Source: Anaerobacillus alkalidiazotrophicus
GTDB taxonomy: Bacteria; Bacillota; Bacilli; Bacillales_H; Anaerobacillaceae
DNA: 64,000 nucleotides
Reading direction: 5' to 3'
NCBI RefSeq assembly: GCF_001866055.1
Contig: NZ_MLQS01000017.1
Location: 316,899-380,898 of the forward strand
The notes below the pieces were generated by a model. That model was not told the DNA's origin, did not search any database, and saw only the letters and a list, made by a program, of their open reading frames with translations. A program made the position numbers and the translations under genes. This document shows positions 52,880-62,028 of the stretch, in pieces. The first letter of the stretch is position 1, and the number at the start of each line of letters is the position of its first letter.

Positions 52880-53130
52880 ATACTAAAAACGTTGAAAGAG
52901 AGTAGTAAATTGCCTAAACGACATCTCAGGGATGAAGTACCTAGACTGAAAGTGCTTCTATGATCGCAGCAATTGAATTCGCTCTGGAGTTGGCACCGGA
53001 ACATAGAAATATTAAGGTTGCATCGGTCTTGGACCGTTATCAAGTTTGAGTGAATGAATCAGTTTGGATTCGTTAATTAGGGTGGTACCGCGAAGTCTTC
53101 GTCCCTTGCTTGGGATGAGGGCTTTTTTGT
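52880..53130 (+). promoter_or_regulatory. T-box leader of pheST, phenylalanine specifier TTC
   Basis: Stem I has AGAGAG-TAGTA at about 52897-52907. The specifier TTC (52978-52980) sits just before GCTCT, which pairs with AGAG. The T-box GGGTGGTACCGCGA is at 53090-53103. The terminator is AGTCTTCGTCCC with GGGATGAGGGCT (12 bp, G-U pairs) and a T-run ending near 53129. Uncharged tRNA-Phe should turn the operon on. Confidence 0.92.
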
Positions 53131-53239
53131 CTTTTATCCTAACTTTTAATTACAACCCCTACTGATTAAAGTTAAAGTGAAAAAAATTGATCGTTTAGGT
53201 CAAATTTTTTTAACATACATAAATTAAGGAGGAAAAATT

Positions 53240-54274
53240 ATGCAACAACGTTTAAAAGAATTAGAGCAAGAAGCTTTAAATCAAATTGAAACAGCTGAGA
53301 CTCTAAAGGATCTACAAGATATTAAAGTATCATATTTAGGAAAAAAGGGTCCAATAACAGAAGTATTACGCGGAATGGGAAAGCTTTCAGCTGAAGAACG
53401 TCCCGTTATTGGTCAAATGGCTAATGATGTTAGGGAAGCGATTTCTAATAAGTTAGAAGAGAAGGTTACGAAACTTGAGGAATTAGAGGTAGAACAAAGA
53501 CTTGCAAGTGAAAGTATTGATGTAACATTACCAGGCCGTCCAGCGCGAGTAGGTGCAAGTCATCCTCTAACAACGGTAGTAGAAACAATTGAAGATATAT
53601 TTATTGGATTAGGTTTTGAGGTAGCTGAGGGACCTGAGGTAGAAACAGACTATTATAACTTTGAGGCTTTAAATTTACCAAAAGATCATCCTGCCCGTGA
53701 TATGCAAGATACTTTTTATATTACAGAAGAAATTTTACTAAGAACTCACACATCTCCAGTTCAAGCACGTACGATGGAAAAGTATAAAGGGAAAGGCCCT
53801 GTAAAGATTATTTGCCCAGGAAAAGTTTTCCGTCGAGATGACGATGATGCTACTCATTCACATCAATTTATGCAAGTAGAGGGGCTTTACATAGATGAAA
53901 ATGTTCGTATGAGTGATTTAAAAGGAGTTCTTTTAGAGTTTGCTAAGAAGTTTTTCGGTCCAGATCAAAAGATTCGTTTGCGTCCTAGCTTCTTCCCATT
54001 TACCGAGCCGTCGGTTGAAGTTGACCTTTCTTGTGTAATGTGTCATGGCGATGGTTGTCGTATTTGTAAGGAAACAGGCTGGATTGAAGTGTTAGGTGCT
54101 GGAATGGTTCATCCACGTGTATTAGAAATGGGTGGTTTTGATCCGGAAAAATATTCAGGATTTGCATTCGGAATGGGTGTAGAACGTTTAGCAATGTTAA
54201 AGTATGGGATTGACGACATACGTCATTTTTACTTAAATGATAAAAGATTTTTAGAGCAATTTAAACGAGCATAA
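53240..54274 (+). CDS. pheS: Phenylalanine-tRNA ligase alpha subunit
   Basis: The catalytic subunit of the (alpha-beta)2 PheRS; 344 residues. A helical N-terminal tRNA-binding arm (1-90) precedes the class II core with motif 2 ([19 protein letters not shown]) and motif 3 ([17 protein letters not shown]). AGGAGG precedes ATG. The T-box leader upstream controls it together with pheT. Confidence 0.97.
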   Translation: MQQRLKELEQEALNQIETAETLKDLQDIKVSYLGKKGPITEVLRGMGKLSAEERPVIGQMANDVREAISNKLEEKVTKLEELEVEQRLASESIDVTLPGRPARVGASHPLTTVVETIEDIFIGLGFEVAEGPEVETDYYNFEALNLPKDHPARDMQDTFYITEEILLRTHTSPVQARTMEKYKGKGPVKIICPGKVFRRDDDDATHSHQFMQVEGLYIDENVRMSDLKGVLLEFAKKFFGPDQKIRLRPSFFPFTEPSVEVDLSCVMCHGDGCRICKETGWIEVLGAGMVHPRVLEMGGFDPEKYSGFAFGMGVERLAMLKYGIDDIRHFYLNDKRFLEQFKRA

Positions 54275-54384
54275 TTTACTTAAATAAAAATTAAAAAATG
54301 AGTGGAAAGTTTATAGTATAGGTAAGGTTCTTTTAAGTAAATTTCTGCCCTTAGGAAAAAGCAAAGCAGAAAGAAACGAGAATC

Positions 54385-54421
54385 ATGTCTAGCGTGTTAC
54401 TAGGGCTTTTCTTACAAGGAG
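54385..54421 (+). repeat. Possible minimal remnant of dispersed repeat family 1
   Basis: ATGTCTAGCGTGTTACTAGG followed by GCTTTTCTTA joins the first and last motifs of family 1 (GTCTAGCG and GCTTTTCTTG) with almost nothing between, in the pheS-pheT spacer. Confidence 0.3.
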
Positions 54422-54430
54422 GAAATGTTT

Positions 54431-56857
54431 GTGTTAGTATCTTTTAATTGGCTTAAAGATTATGTTGAGCTTAATGATATATCAGCAGTAGAATTAGCAG
54501 AACGTCTAACAAGAAGCGGTGTTGAAGTTGACATTGTACATTCATTAAATAAAGGTGTAAAAAATGTTGTTATAGGTCATGTTGTAAAGCGTGAACAACA
54601 TCCGGATGCCGATAAGCTTAGTTTATGTCAAGTTGATATAGGGGAAGAAGAACCAGTACAAATCGTTTGTGGTGCAAAAAATGTAGCAGAAGGTCAAAAA
54701 GTGGCCGTAGCAAAAGTAGGAGCCGTTTTACCGGGTAATTTTAAAATTAAGAAAGCGAAACTTCGTGGGCAAGCATCAAACGGTATGATTTGTTCATTAC
54801 AAGAACTAGGAGTTGAAACAAAATTTGTTCCTAAAGAAGTTTCAGAAGGTATCTTCGTTTTTCCTAATGATGTTGAGGTTGGGAAAGACGCATTATATTA
54901 CTTAAACTTACACGATGAGGTGTTAGAACTAGGATTAACACCAAATCGAGCAGATTGCTTAAGTATGCTTGGGGTTGCATATGAGGTAGGAGCGATTTTA
55001 GGTGTAGAAGTTAGCATTCCAACAACAAATTTACCAAAAGGCTCTGAACTTGCTTCAGACTATATAAAGGTAGATGTAGAAGCTCTAGAAGATAATCCTA
55101 TGTATAGAGCTATGATTATTAAAGATGTAAAGGTTGGTCCATCTCCACTTTGGCTACAAAACCGTTTAATGGCTGCGGGAATTCGCCCTATTAGCAACGT
55201 AGTAGATGTGACAAACTATGTTTTATTAGAGTATGGTCAACCACTTCATGCTTTTGATTATGATCTTTTTGGTTCTAAGGAAGTTGTAGTTCGTAGGGCT
55301 TCAGAAGGCGAGGAAATTGTTACATTAGATGATGTTACACGTAAGCTTTCAAGTGATCACCTTGTTATTACAAATGGTAGTGAACCGGTTGCCGTTGCTG
55401 GTGTTATGGGTGGAGCGAAAAGTGAAGTTAACGAGGGTACAACGACAATTTTACTAGAAGCAGCCTACTTTAAAGGGGCAACAATAAGAAAAGCATCAAA
55501 AGATTTAGGATTACGAAGTGATTCAAGTGTTCGTTATGAAAAAGGAATTGATCCAAATCGTGTTGTCCTAGCTCAAGAACGAGCGGCAAAGCTAATTAGT
55601 GAGTTTGCAGGTGGAAATGTGTTGGAAGGTTTTGTTGAAATTAATGAGCTTGATGTGAAACCATTGCCAGTTGAAATTTCTATTGAGCGTTTAAACAAAG
55701 CGTTAGGTACAGATTTAACTGTCGATGTCGTAGAACAAATTTTCAAGCGACTTCAGTTTCTATATTCCAATAATGGGGATCTTTTAACGGTTTATGTACC
55801 AACTCGTAGACCAGATATTACAATTGAAGCAGATTTAAGAGAAGAAGTAGCTAGGCTTTACGGCTATGATCATATACCTACAACGTTACCTGTTGGTCTT
55901 ACTACAGCTGGAGCATTGACACAAAGACAATTACGTCGTAGAAAAGTTCGAAAATTTTTAGAAAGTGTTGGCTTAAATCAAATCATAACGTATTCGTTAA
56001 CTAATTCAAGTAAAGCAAAAGGATTTGGTGAAAAGTTAGAGAATGTTCAACCTGTTCGACTAGCAATGCCAATGAGTGAGGACCGTAGTACGTTAAGAAC
56101 AAGTCTTATCCCACACGTATTAGATGTGATCCAATATAATCACAATCGTAAAATTGATGATGTTGCTATTTATGAGGTAGGTTCAATCTTTTTATCTGAA
56201 GAAAAAGAATTGTCAACTCAACCAACTGAGAAAGAAATGGTAGCTGGAGCATTTACTGGTACTTGGCACAGTCATTTATGGCAAGGTGAGAAAAAGAAAG
56301 TAGATTTTTTTGTAGCAAAAGGTGTACTTGAAGGTTTGTTTGAGTCTCTAGGAGTATCAGAAAGTATTCGTTACGAAACGGCGAAAAAAGATAGTTTACA
56401 TCCTGGTAGAACAGCAGCAATCAAGTTAGAAGGAAAAGAAATAGGCTTCATCGGGCAAGTTCATCCTGTTTTACAAAAAGAATTAGATATAAATGAAACT
56501 TACGTCTTTCAATTTGATTTAGAAACAGTTCTTGAATTTCATCCTAAAAGTGTATTTTATGATGAAATCCCTAAATACCCTGCCATTTCTAGAGACATAG
56601 CTCTTGTTGTTGATGAAAAAATTAATGCTAAACATGTAATGGATGTAATCGAAGACCATGGTGGTAAATTACTCAAATCAGTGCAGCTCTTTGACTTATA
56701 TCAGGGTGAGAAAATGGAGAGTGGACATAAATCTTTAGCTTTCTCACTTACTTACTTTGACCCAAGCAAAACGTTAACAGACGAAGAAGTAACGAAAGTG
56801 CATAATGCCGTACTAGAAGGGTTACAAGATAAGTTAGGAGTAACTTTAAGAGCATAA
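54431..56857 (+). CDS. pheT: Phenylalanine-tRNA ligase beta subunit
   Basis: An 808-residue editing and tRNA-binding subunit. The N-terminal OB-fold (EMAP-like) domain (about 40-150) is followed by B3/B4 editing domains with NPMYRAMII and LEYGQPLHAFDYD. The inactive class II-like core and the C-terminal anticodon-binding FDX-ACB domain (about 715-808, YPAISRDIALVVDEK) come next. I place the start at GTG 54431, 8 nt after GGAGG; ATG 54425 lies only 2 nt from it. It is cotranscribed with pheS. Confidence 0.95.
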   Translation: MLVSFNWLKDYVELNDISAVELAERLTRSGVEVDIVHSLNKGVKNVVIGHVVKREQHPDADKLSLCQVDIGEEEPVQIVCGAKNVAEGQKVAVAKVGAVLPGNFKIKKAKLRGQASNGMICSLQELGVETKFVPKEVSEGIFVFPNDVEVGKDALYYLNLHDEVLELGLTPNRADCLSMLGVAYEVGAILGVEVSIPTTNLPKGSELASDYIKVDVEALEDNPMYRAMIIKDVKVGPSPLWLQNRLMAAGIRPISNVVDVTNYVLLEYGQPLHAFDYDLFGSKEVVVRRASEGEEIVTLDDVTRKLSSDHLVITNGSEPVAVAGVMGGAKSEVNEGTTTILLEAAYFKGATIRKASKDLGLRSDSSVRYEKGIDPNRVVLAQERAAKLISEFAGGNVLEGFVEINELDVKPLPVEISIERLNKALGTDLTVDVVEQIFKRLQFLYSNNGDLLTVYVPTRRPDITIEADLREEVARLYGYDHIPTTLPVGLTTAGALTQRQLRRRKVRKFLESVGLNQIITYSLTNSSKAKGFGEKLENVQPVRLAMPMSEDRSTLRTSLIPHVLDVIQYNHNRKIDDVAIYEVGSIFLSEEKELSTQPTEKEMVAGAFTGTWHSHLWQGEKKKVDFFVAKGVLEGLFESLGVSESIRYETAKKDSLHPGRTAAIKLEGKEIGFIGQVHPVLQKELDINETYVFQFDLETVLEFHPKSVFYDEIPKYPAISRDIALVVDEKINAKHVMDVIEDHGGKLLKSVQLFDLYQGEKMESGHKSLAFSLTYFDPSKTLTDEEVTKVHNAVLEGLQDKLGVTLRA

Positions 56858-56862
56858 TAGCT

Positions 56863-56896
56863 AAAAACGGAAGGGGGAATTTCTCCTTCCGTTTTA
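56863..56896 (+). terminator. Terminator after pheT
   Basis: AAAACGGAAGG pairs with CCTTCCGTTTT around GGGAATTTCT. Confidence 0.85.
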
Positions 56897-56910
56897 ATAT
56901 ACAAAGTAAG

Positions 56911-57035
56911 AAATTCTAATTTGAGAGTTGGTAAAGGTCTTCCAGTGAAGCTGCTATTTGGATGGTTTCGTTGCTACTTTGCGATGACCAAATGGAAAAG
57001 CGGTTATTCGTGACTCAGACAATTTCGCTTTTTGC
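56911..57035 (+). repeat. Dispersed repeat family 1, degenerate copy
   Basis: AAATTCTAATTTGAGAG at the 5' side, then CCAGTGAAGCTGCTATTTGG (copy at 3531: CCAGTGAAGCTACTACTTGG), then CGTGACTCAGACAATTTCGC in the place of the standard 3' end. Confidence 0.65.
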
Positions 57036-57110
57036 AAATTTAAGAAAAAGTTTTTTATGCCGATAGTAATAAGTATATTGAAAAATTAATAATATAAGGG
57101 TGGAGAGTCT

Positions 57111-57548
57111 GTGTACGAGATTTCAAATATTATCACTTTGAAAAAAATGGATTATTGTGTATGGAATGTAGTTTTTCAGATGGATGGGGAGCCACTTAAT
57201 TATTCAACTGATTTTTTATATTTAATAAAAGAAAAAAAATGGGTATGTAATTCATTAATTACACATGAACTTACTAGTTTGATGCAAGGAAATCAATGTA
57301 TTTATTGTGGAGAAGATAAAATCGCTTGTTTTATTGCAAGTAGAGATTATCAATTAATTAAACAGAATCTTGTTAACAATACTGATCTTCAAAAGGAAGT
57401 AGAAAAGGAGATAAACCTTTCAGTAGAACAAATCTCAACAGAAATTATCGTGATCAATGATAAAGCAAAATGGGAAAAGATAGCAGAAGACAATCGGTTT
57501 TACGGAAATATTCTTCGTATAAAAAAGAAAAACGAGAATGTTGATTGA
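57111..57548 (+). CDS. Hypothetical protein with a CxxC motif
   Basis: A 145-residue soluble protein starting at GTG 57111 after GGTGGAG. It has a CxxC pair at Cys63 and Cys66 (CIYCGEDKIAC, with another Cys at about 73 and one at about 47), which could bind zinc. The C-terminal half is charged and helical. It lies between pheT and the convergent rnhC. I do not recognise the family. Confidence 0.65.
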   Translation: MYEISNIITLKKMDYCVWNVVFQMDGEPLNYSTDFLYLIKEKKWVCNSLITHELTSLMQGNQCIYCGEDKIACFIASRDYQLIKQNLVNNTDLQKEVEKEINLSVEQISTEIIVINDKAKWEKIAEDNRFYGNILRIKKKNENVD

Positions 57549-57575
57549 CTGTAGTAATCTACTCTCAATCAACAT
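57538..57575. terminator. Terminator-like hairpin between convergent genes
   Basis: ATGTTGATTGA (57538-57548) with TCAATCAACAT (57565-57575). The T-rich flank lies on the minus-strand side, favouring rnhC. Confidence 0.65.
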
Positions 57576-57583
57576 ACCCATTA

Positions 57584-58516
57584 TTAAAGTAGCTTTTTTG
57601 CCTTTTCTGTATTTGCGAAATGTAACTTGCAGAATTTATTTAAAGCCTGTACACCTTTTTTCTTTATCAGAATAGCCGCGGCTTTGTCTACATGAGGACC
57701 AGCTCCTTTTGGTATTTCAAACCCTGCAGCCTCACTTAACTTATCCATTTCTTTTACAAAAGCATAACGGGCAATAATTGATGATGCTGCAACAGATAAG
57801 TGAAGTGATTCTGCTTTTGTATGAAAAAACATATTTTCGTCTTGTACTTTTTCTTTCTGACCAGCAATGTAACGATAATAAATATTCCGTTCAACAAATT
57901 GATCAATTAAAATTCCATCATAGGGTGTATCGGCTAACTTCTTTTTTAAATGTAGCAGCGCTTGATTATGTAATATAGCCTTCATTTTCCCTTGATTCAT
58001 ACCTTTCGTTTGGAGTGAATTATATTTTTCATTAGGAAGAACTAGTAGGCTGTAAGGAATTTCCTTAATTAGTTGTTTGGCTATTTTGCATATTTCAGGA
58101 TCTTTCATTCCTTTCGAATCTTTTACTCCGAGTTCTGTAAGTTGTTGGAATTTCTCTTTAGAAACAAAGGATGCCACTACTGTTATCGGTCCAAAATAAT
58201 CTCCTGTGCCTACTTCATCAGAGCCAATTAAAGATAGTTGAGATAAACGTTTTTTCTCATCCCCATTATTAATCGTCTTATTTTTTTTGTTTTGTTGAAC
58301 TGCGCCCTTTGCAAATTCCATCCAAATCATAGCTTCTACCTCAGGACGTGCTCCTTGGAATAAAACCTTCCCCGATTTGTAAGCAGTAACGGTACAATTC
58401 GTAGGTTTTGCTGAGAAGACTGCCCCGGGTGGTAGTTTAGATTGTAAACTGTCATTATAAAATTGTTTCATTTTTTCAATAGTACTAGCTTCTACTAACA
58501 AAACTTGTTGGCCCAA
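57584..58516 (-). CDS. rnhC: Ribonuclease HIII
   Basis: Cleaves the RNA strand of RNA-DNA hybrids; 310 residues. An N-terminal TBP-like substrate-binding domain (1-80; GAVFSAKPTNCTVTAYKSGK) is followed by the RNase H fold with GSDEVGTGDYFGP, which carries the first catalytic Asp and Glu of the HIII type, and KDSKGM. I place the start at TTG 58516, 8 nt after AAAGGAG; TTG 58537 would add seven residues over the ribosome site. It is on the minus strand next to zapA, as in B. subtilis. Confidence 0.93.
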   Translation of the reverse strand: MGQQVLLVEASTIEKMKQFYNDSLQSKLPPGAVFSAKPTNCTVTAYKSGKVLFQGARPEVEAMIWMEFAKGAVQQNKKNKTINNGDEKKRLSQLSLIGSDEVGTGDYFGPITVVASFVSKEKFQQLTELGVKDSKGMKDPEICKIAKQLIKEIPYSLLVLPNEKYNSLQTKGMNQGKMKAILHNQALLHLKKKLADTPYDGILIDQFVERNIYYRYIAGQKEKVQDENMFFHTKAESLHLSVAASSIIARYAFVKEMDKLSEAAGFEIPKGAGPHVDKAAAILIKKKGVQALNKFCKLHFANTEKAKKLL

Positions 58517-58544
58517 AGTGAAAACTCCTTTATTCAATGTGAAA

Positions 58545-58587
58545 TTTAAAGAATTTCATCATTCATTATTCTTGCTACTAAGAATAC
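58545..58587 (+). repeat. Dispersed repeat family 3, short copy
   Basis: TTTAAAGAATTTCATCATTC, ATTATTCTTGCTACTAAGAA matches 41013-41065 but lacks the 9-bp AGAATAATG arm. It lies upstream of rnhC. Confidence 0.65.
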
Positions 58588-58783
58588 TATACCTAGTACG
58601 CTAAAATTGTTCGTGAGTATATATTAACATTGATTGTACCATTGTTTCCCATTCCTTCTCAATTATCAAACGACATATTTTCAATCGAGTCGGTTCGTGA
58701 TATGATAGACTGTAGGATTTTTGGATTGAAAGATGTATCATAGCGCTTACTTATTTCGTAACATATAAGAAGAAAGTATATAC

Positions 58784-58975
58784 AAATTTAAAGTTGGAGA
58801 GATGTCTAGTTTCAGCGCCTACCAGCACGGATGCTTCAGTTAGTATACTGCTTGTAGTTACTTTATTGCTGTTTGTGATAGGTAATATCAGAAGTACAAG
58901 GGAGTCCAAAAGTGGTTTTCCTCAAAGCACTTTTGTATCCGTTGCTTTTAAATAAGGGGCTTGAGCTTTTCGAAT
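58784..58975 (+). repeat. Dispersed repeat family 1, degenerate copy before zapA
   Basis: GATGTCTAGTTTCAGCGCCT, ACCAGCACGGATGCTTCAG at the 5' side and GGGGCTTGAGCTTTTCG at the 3' side match the family ends. A middle AGTCCAAAAGTGGTTTTCCT parallels the GAAGCCAAAGAGCGGCTTC module. It ends directly at the zapA ribosome site. The rest of 58588-58783 has nothing clear. Confidence 0.65.
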
Positions 58976-58987
58976 AGGAGGGTCGTT

Positions 58988-59248
58988 GTGAGAGAAGAAA
59001 ATGAAAAACGACGAACTACGGTAACGATAAATGGACAAAAATATGTGATCTCCGGTAGGACGGATGTAGGGCATATTATTGAGGTTGCGAATTTAGTTGA
59101 TAAAAAAATGAAAGAAATGAGAAATGCAAATCCGTATCTTGATAAAATGCAGCTTGCTGTATTAGCAGCAGTAAATATTAGTGATGAATATTTACGTCTA
59201 AAAAAACAAGTAGAGAAAGAAAGACTAAAGAAAGATGGGGAAAAATAA
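58988..59248 (+). CDS. zapA: Cell division protein ZapA
   Basis: An 86-residue FtsZ-ring stabiliser. The N-terminal beta part has TTVTINGQKYVISGRTD, followed by the long dimerising helix (about 30-80, LAVLAAVNISDEYLRLKKQVE). I place the start at GTG 58988, 5 nt after GGAGGG; the TTG at 58961 lies within the repeat and would add nine residues. cvpA begins 3 nt after its stop. Confidence 0.92.
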   Translation: MREENEKRRTTVTINGQKYVISGRTDVGHIIEVANLVDKKMKEMRNANPYLDKMQLAVLAAVNISDEYLRLKKQVEKERLKKDGEK

Positions 59249-59251
59249 AAA

Positions 59252-59791
59252 ATGTTTAGTTTACTATTATTTATTTTATTAATTACTAGTTTTTTTGTTG
59301 GATTTAGGAGAGGTTTCATTCTTCAACTCATTCACTTAACTGGCTTTATTATTGCTTTTATTGTAGCTTATCTTTACCATGGAGAACTAGCGACTCACAT
59401 TAGGCTTTGGATTCCATACCCACAATTTCCGACTGATAATCCAGCTTTTATGTTAATAGAGGCATTTAATTTTGAACACGTATATTACACTGGAATTGCT
59501 TTTGCAATCTTATTTTTTTCAACAAAAATTTTATTGCAAATAATCGGCTCTATGTTTGACTTTTTAGCACATCTACCTATTTTAAGTACTATTAACGGAT
59601 GGCTTGGTGGTATTCTATGTTTTTTAGAAACATTACTTATTTTAGTAGTTTTACTCCATATCGCAGCCTTATTACCTATTGAATTTGTTCAAGATATCCT
59701 TAAAGAATCCACGTTTGCAAAGTTAATTTTAGAATATACACCAATTTTATCTAACGAGTTGAAGGAAATGTGGATTGAAAATATATTTTAA
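59252..59791 (+). CDS. yshB: CvpA-family membrane protein (YshB)
   Basis: A 179-residue protein with four hydrophobic helices in the CvpA layout: about 2-18, 24-42, 78-100 and 115-140. The pattern GFRRGFILQLIHLTGFIIAF is typical. E. coli CvpA is linked to colicin V production; the role in Bacillus is unknown. It is translated 3 nt after zapA. Followed by a terminator. Confidence 0.88.
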   Translation: MFSLLLFILLITSFFVGFRRGFILQLIHLTGFIIAFIVAYLYHGELATHIRLWIPYPQFPTDNPAFMLIEAFNFEHVYYTGIAFAILFFSTKILLQIIGSMFDFLAHLPILSTINGWLGGILCFLETLLILVVLLHIAALLPIEFVQDILKESTFAKLILEYTPILSNELKEMWIENIF

Positions 59792-59799
59792 TGTATAGA

Positions 59800-59838
59800 A
59801 AATAAACTTCTCTATCAATACGAGAGGTTTATTTTCAA
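59800..59838 (+). terminator. Terminator after yshB
   Basis: AATAAACTTCTCT pairs with AGAGGTTTATT (G-U pairs), followed by TTCAATTT. Confidence 0.65.
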
Positions 59839-60054
59839 TTTATCCCCCTCTTAAGGGGCAAGTAAGACCCCCACCTCAAAACTTAAGAAAATCGAGAAGT
59901 TTAGGTGGGGGATAAACTGCCCCTAAAGGTCCGATATAGAATAACTTTCATCAGTGATAGCTGATGATTAGTTATTCTTATGCCTGTGGTATAAGTTGAA
60001 CTAACAATCAGTGGGGGATGAAGGAAAACCCCCACTGATTGAAGTTCAGCTTTA
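59839..60054 (+). repeat. Dispersed repeat family 2, long copy with inserted hairpin
   Basis: Module 1 (59839-59935) and module 2 (59992-60054) match 40804-40962 nearly base for base. Between them is an extra 56-bp piece with its own palindrome: AGAATAAC (59937-59944) with GTTATTCT (59971-59978), and TCATCAG with CTGATGA inside. In module 1, TTTATCCCCC (59839-59848) and CCCCCACCT (59868-59876) compete for the same GGGGG (59907-59911). Confidence 0.9.
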
Positions 60055-60225
60055 TGATGAATATTGAACACTATAAAGCCTTTTTTGAGATATAACTTTT
60101 CATTTTATCTCACTTTCTATTGGGCAGTAGTGTCCAAAAATGAAAACAGAAGTGATCGATAAGTTTAGGTGGCTACTTGATTATATAGAAGTGTTGATAA
60201 CAAAACTGAGTGAGTTCAATAATAT
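60055..60225 (+). other. Non-coding spacer before the polX promoter
   Basis: I see no gene or clear site here. Confidence 0.5.
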
Positions 60226-60255
60226 TTGCTCATATTAGTAAAAAGAAGGTATGAT
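60226..60255 (+). promoter_or_regulatory. Promoter of polX
   Basis: TTGCTC (60226-60231), 18-bp spacer, TATGAT (60250-60255). A small dyad TTTTGTGAG with CTCTCAAAA follows in the leader. Confidence 0.5.
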
Positions 60256-60300
60256 CATTTTGTGAGATATATACTCTCAAAATAAAGAGAGGGGTTTATT

Positions 60301-62016
60301 ATGAACAAAAAACAAGTCATAACTACACTAGAAACTATTGCTTTATATATGGAAATAAAAGGTGAAAACAGTTTTAAAGTTTCAGCTTTCAGAAAAGCTG
60401 CACAGGCGTTAGAAGTAGATGAAAGAACACTAGAACAGATAGATGAACCAGCAAAACTTAAAGGTATTGGTAAAGGGACAGCTACAGTTATAGAAGAACT
60501 AAAAAATGAAGGGAAGTCTAGTCTGTTAGAAGAATTAATGAATGAACTACCAGGCGGGCTAATTCCATTATTAAAGCTACCAGGGCTTGGTGGTAAAAAG
60601 ATTGGAAAGTTATATCAAGAATTAAATGTTGTAGATGTTAAAACTCTTAAACAAGTTTGTTTAGATGAAAAAGTACAAGCCCTTGCTGGTTTTGGTAAAA
60701 AGACAGAAGAAAAATTATTAGCTGCTATTGAAGACTTTGGAAAGCAACCAGAACGTCTCCCTATTTACGAGGTTTTACCAATTGCGAAAAGAATTGAAGA
60801 AAACTTGGTAAATATGTCTGGTATTATTCGCTTTTCGCGGGCAGGAAGTTTGCGAAGAGTAAGGGAAACTGTAAAGGACTTAGATTATATTATAGCAACA
60901 GATGATCCAAAAGAGATACGTGACCAGCTTTTAAAGTTTCAAAACGTAGGTGAAATAATTGCTGCTGGGGACACGAAGGTATCGTTACACTTAAATATGA
61001 ATGATCTTCGTTTATCAGTAGATTTTCGACTTGTTACAGAGAATGAGTTTGCTACTGCACTACATCATTTTACAGGATCAAAGGATCATAACGTTCAAAT
61101 GAGGCAGCTTGCAAAAGAACGCGGCGAGAAAATTAGTGAATATGGAGTAGAAAATATTGAAACTGGAAAAATAAGTACATTTCGCTCCGAAGAAGAATTT
61201 TTCGAACACTTTGGACTTCAGTACATTCCCCCTGAAGTGCGAGAAGGCGATGGCGAGATTGATGTATGGCAAATCGAAAATCCATTAATTTCGTTGGATG
61301 ATATACGTGGAGATATGCACATGCACTCAACCTGGAGCGATGGAGCAAATTCTATTTTAGAAATGGCCGAAGCATGTAGAGAAAAAGGATATTCTTACAT
61401 TGCAATTACCGATCATTCAAAATTTTTAAAAGTAGCTAATGGCCTTACCGTAGAAAGACTTAAAGAACAACACAGAGAGATTGCTAAGCTTAATGAAAAG
61501 TGGGATGACTTCAAAATTTTTACTGGTATTGAAATGGATATATTACCTGATGGGACTCTCGATTATGATGATGAAGTGATAAAAGAAGTTGATTTTGTTA
61601 TTGCATCGATACATTCATCATTTTCCCAAGATCGAGCTGTAATTATGGAGCGTTTAACAAACGCTTTAAGAAATCACCATGTAGATTTAATTGCTCACCC
61701 AACAGGTAGGCTGATTGGAAGAAGAGATGGTTATGATGTAGATGTAGATTTGCTGGTTGATATTTCGGTTGAAACAAATACAGCTTTAGAACTGAATGCA
61801 AACCCTCATCGTCTTGATTTAGCTAGTCATTGGCTAAAAAAAGCTCAAGAAAAAGGGGCGAAGATTATGATTAATACAGACGCACATAATTTGGATATGT
61901 TAAATGATATGAAAATTGGCGTATCAAGTGCGAGAAAGGGTTGGATAAAAAAAGAAACTGTAATCAATAGTTGGGATCTTCCTGAACTAAAGAATTATTT
62001 AAATAGAAATGATTAA
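60301..62016 (+). CDS. polX: DNA polymerase X with PHP domain
   Basis: A family X repair polymerase of 571 residues. Helix-hairpin-helix segments lie at about 45-65 and 90-130 (LKGIGKGTATVIEEL, LPGLGGKKIGKL). The polymerase nucleotidyltransferase site has GSLRRVRETVKDLDYII (two metal-binding Asp) and a third Asp in LSVDFRLV. The C-terminal PHP domain (about 335-571) has DMHMHSTWSDG, ITDHSKF and NTDAHN, giving 3'-5' exonuclease and AP-endonuclease functions in B. subtilis PolX. AGAGGGG precedes ATG. mutS2 follows 12 nt later. Confidence 0.95.
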   Translation: MNKKQVITTLETIALYMEIKGENSFKVSAFRKAAQALEVDERTLEQIDEPAKLKGIGKGTATVIEELKNEGKSSLLEELMNELPGGLIPLLKLPGLGGKKIGKLYQELNVVDVKTLKQVCLDEKVQALAGFGKKTEEKLLAAIEDFGKQPERLPIYEVLPIAKRIEENLVNMSGIIRFSRAGSLRRVRETVKDLDYIIATDDPKEIRDQLLKFQNVGEIIAAGDTKVSLHLNMNDLRLSVDFRLVTENEFATALHHFTGSKDHNVQMRQLAKERGEKISEYGVENIETGKISTFRSEEEFFEHFGLQYIPPEVREGDGEIDVWQIENPLISLDDIRGDMHMHSTWSDGANSILEMAEACREKGYSYIAITDHSKFLKVANGLTVERLKEQHREIAKLNEKWDDFKIFTGIEMDILPDGTLDYDDEVIKEVDFVIASIHSSFSQDRAVIMERLTNALRNHHVDLIAHPTGRLIGRRDGYDVDVDLLVDISVETNTALELNANPHRLDLASHWLKKAQEKGAKIMINTDAHNLDMLNDMKIGVSSARKGWIKKETVINSWDLPELKNYLNRND

Positions 62017-62028
62017 GGAGTTGGGACA

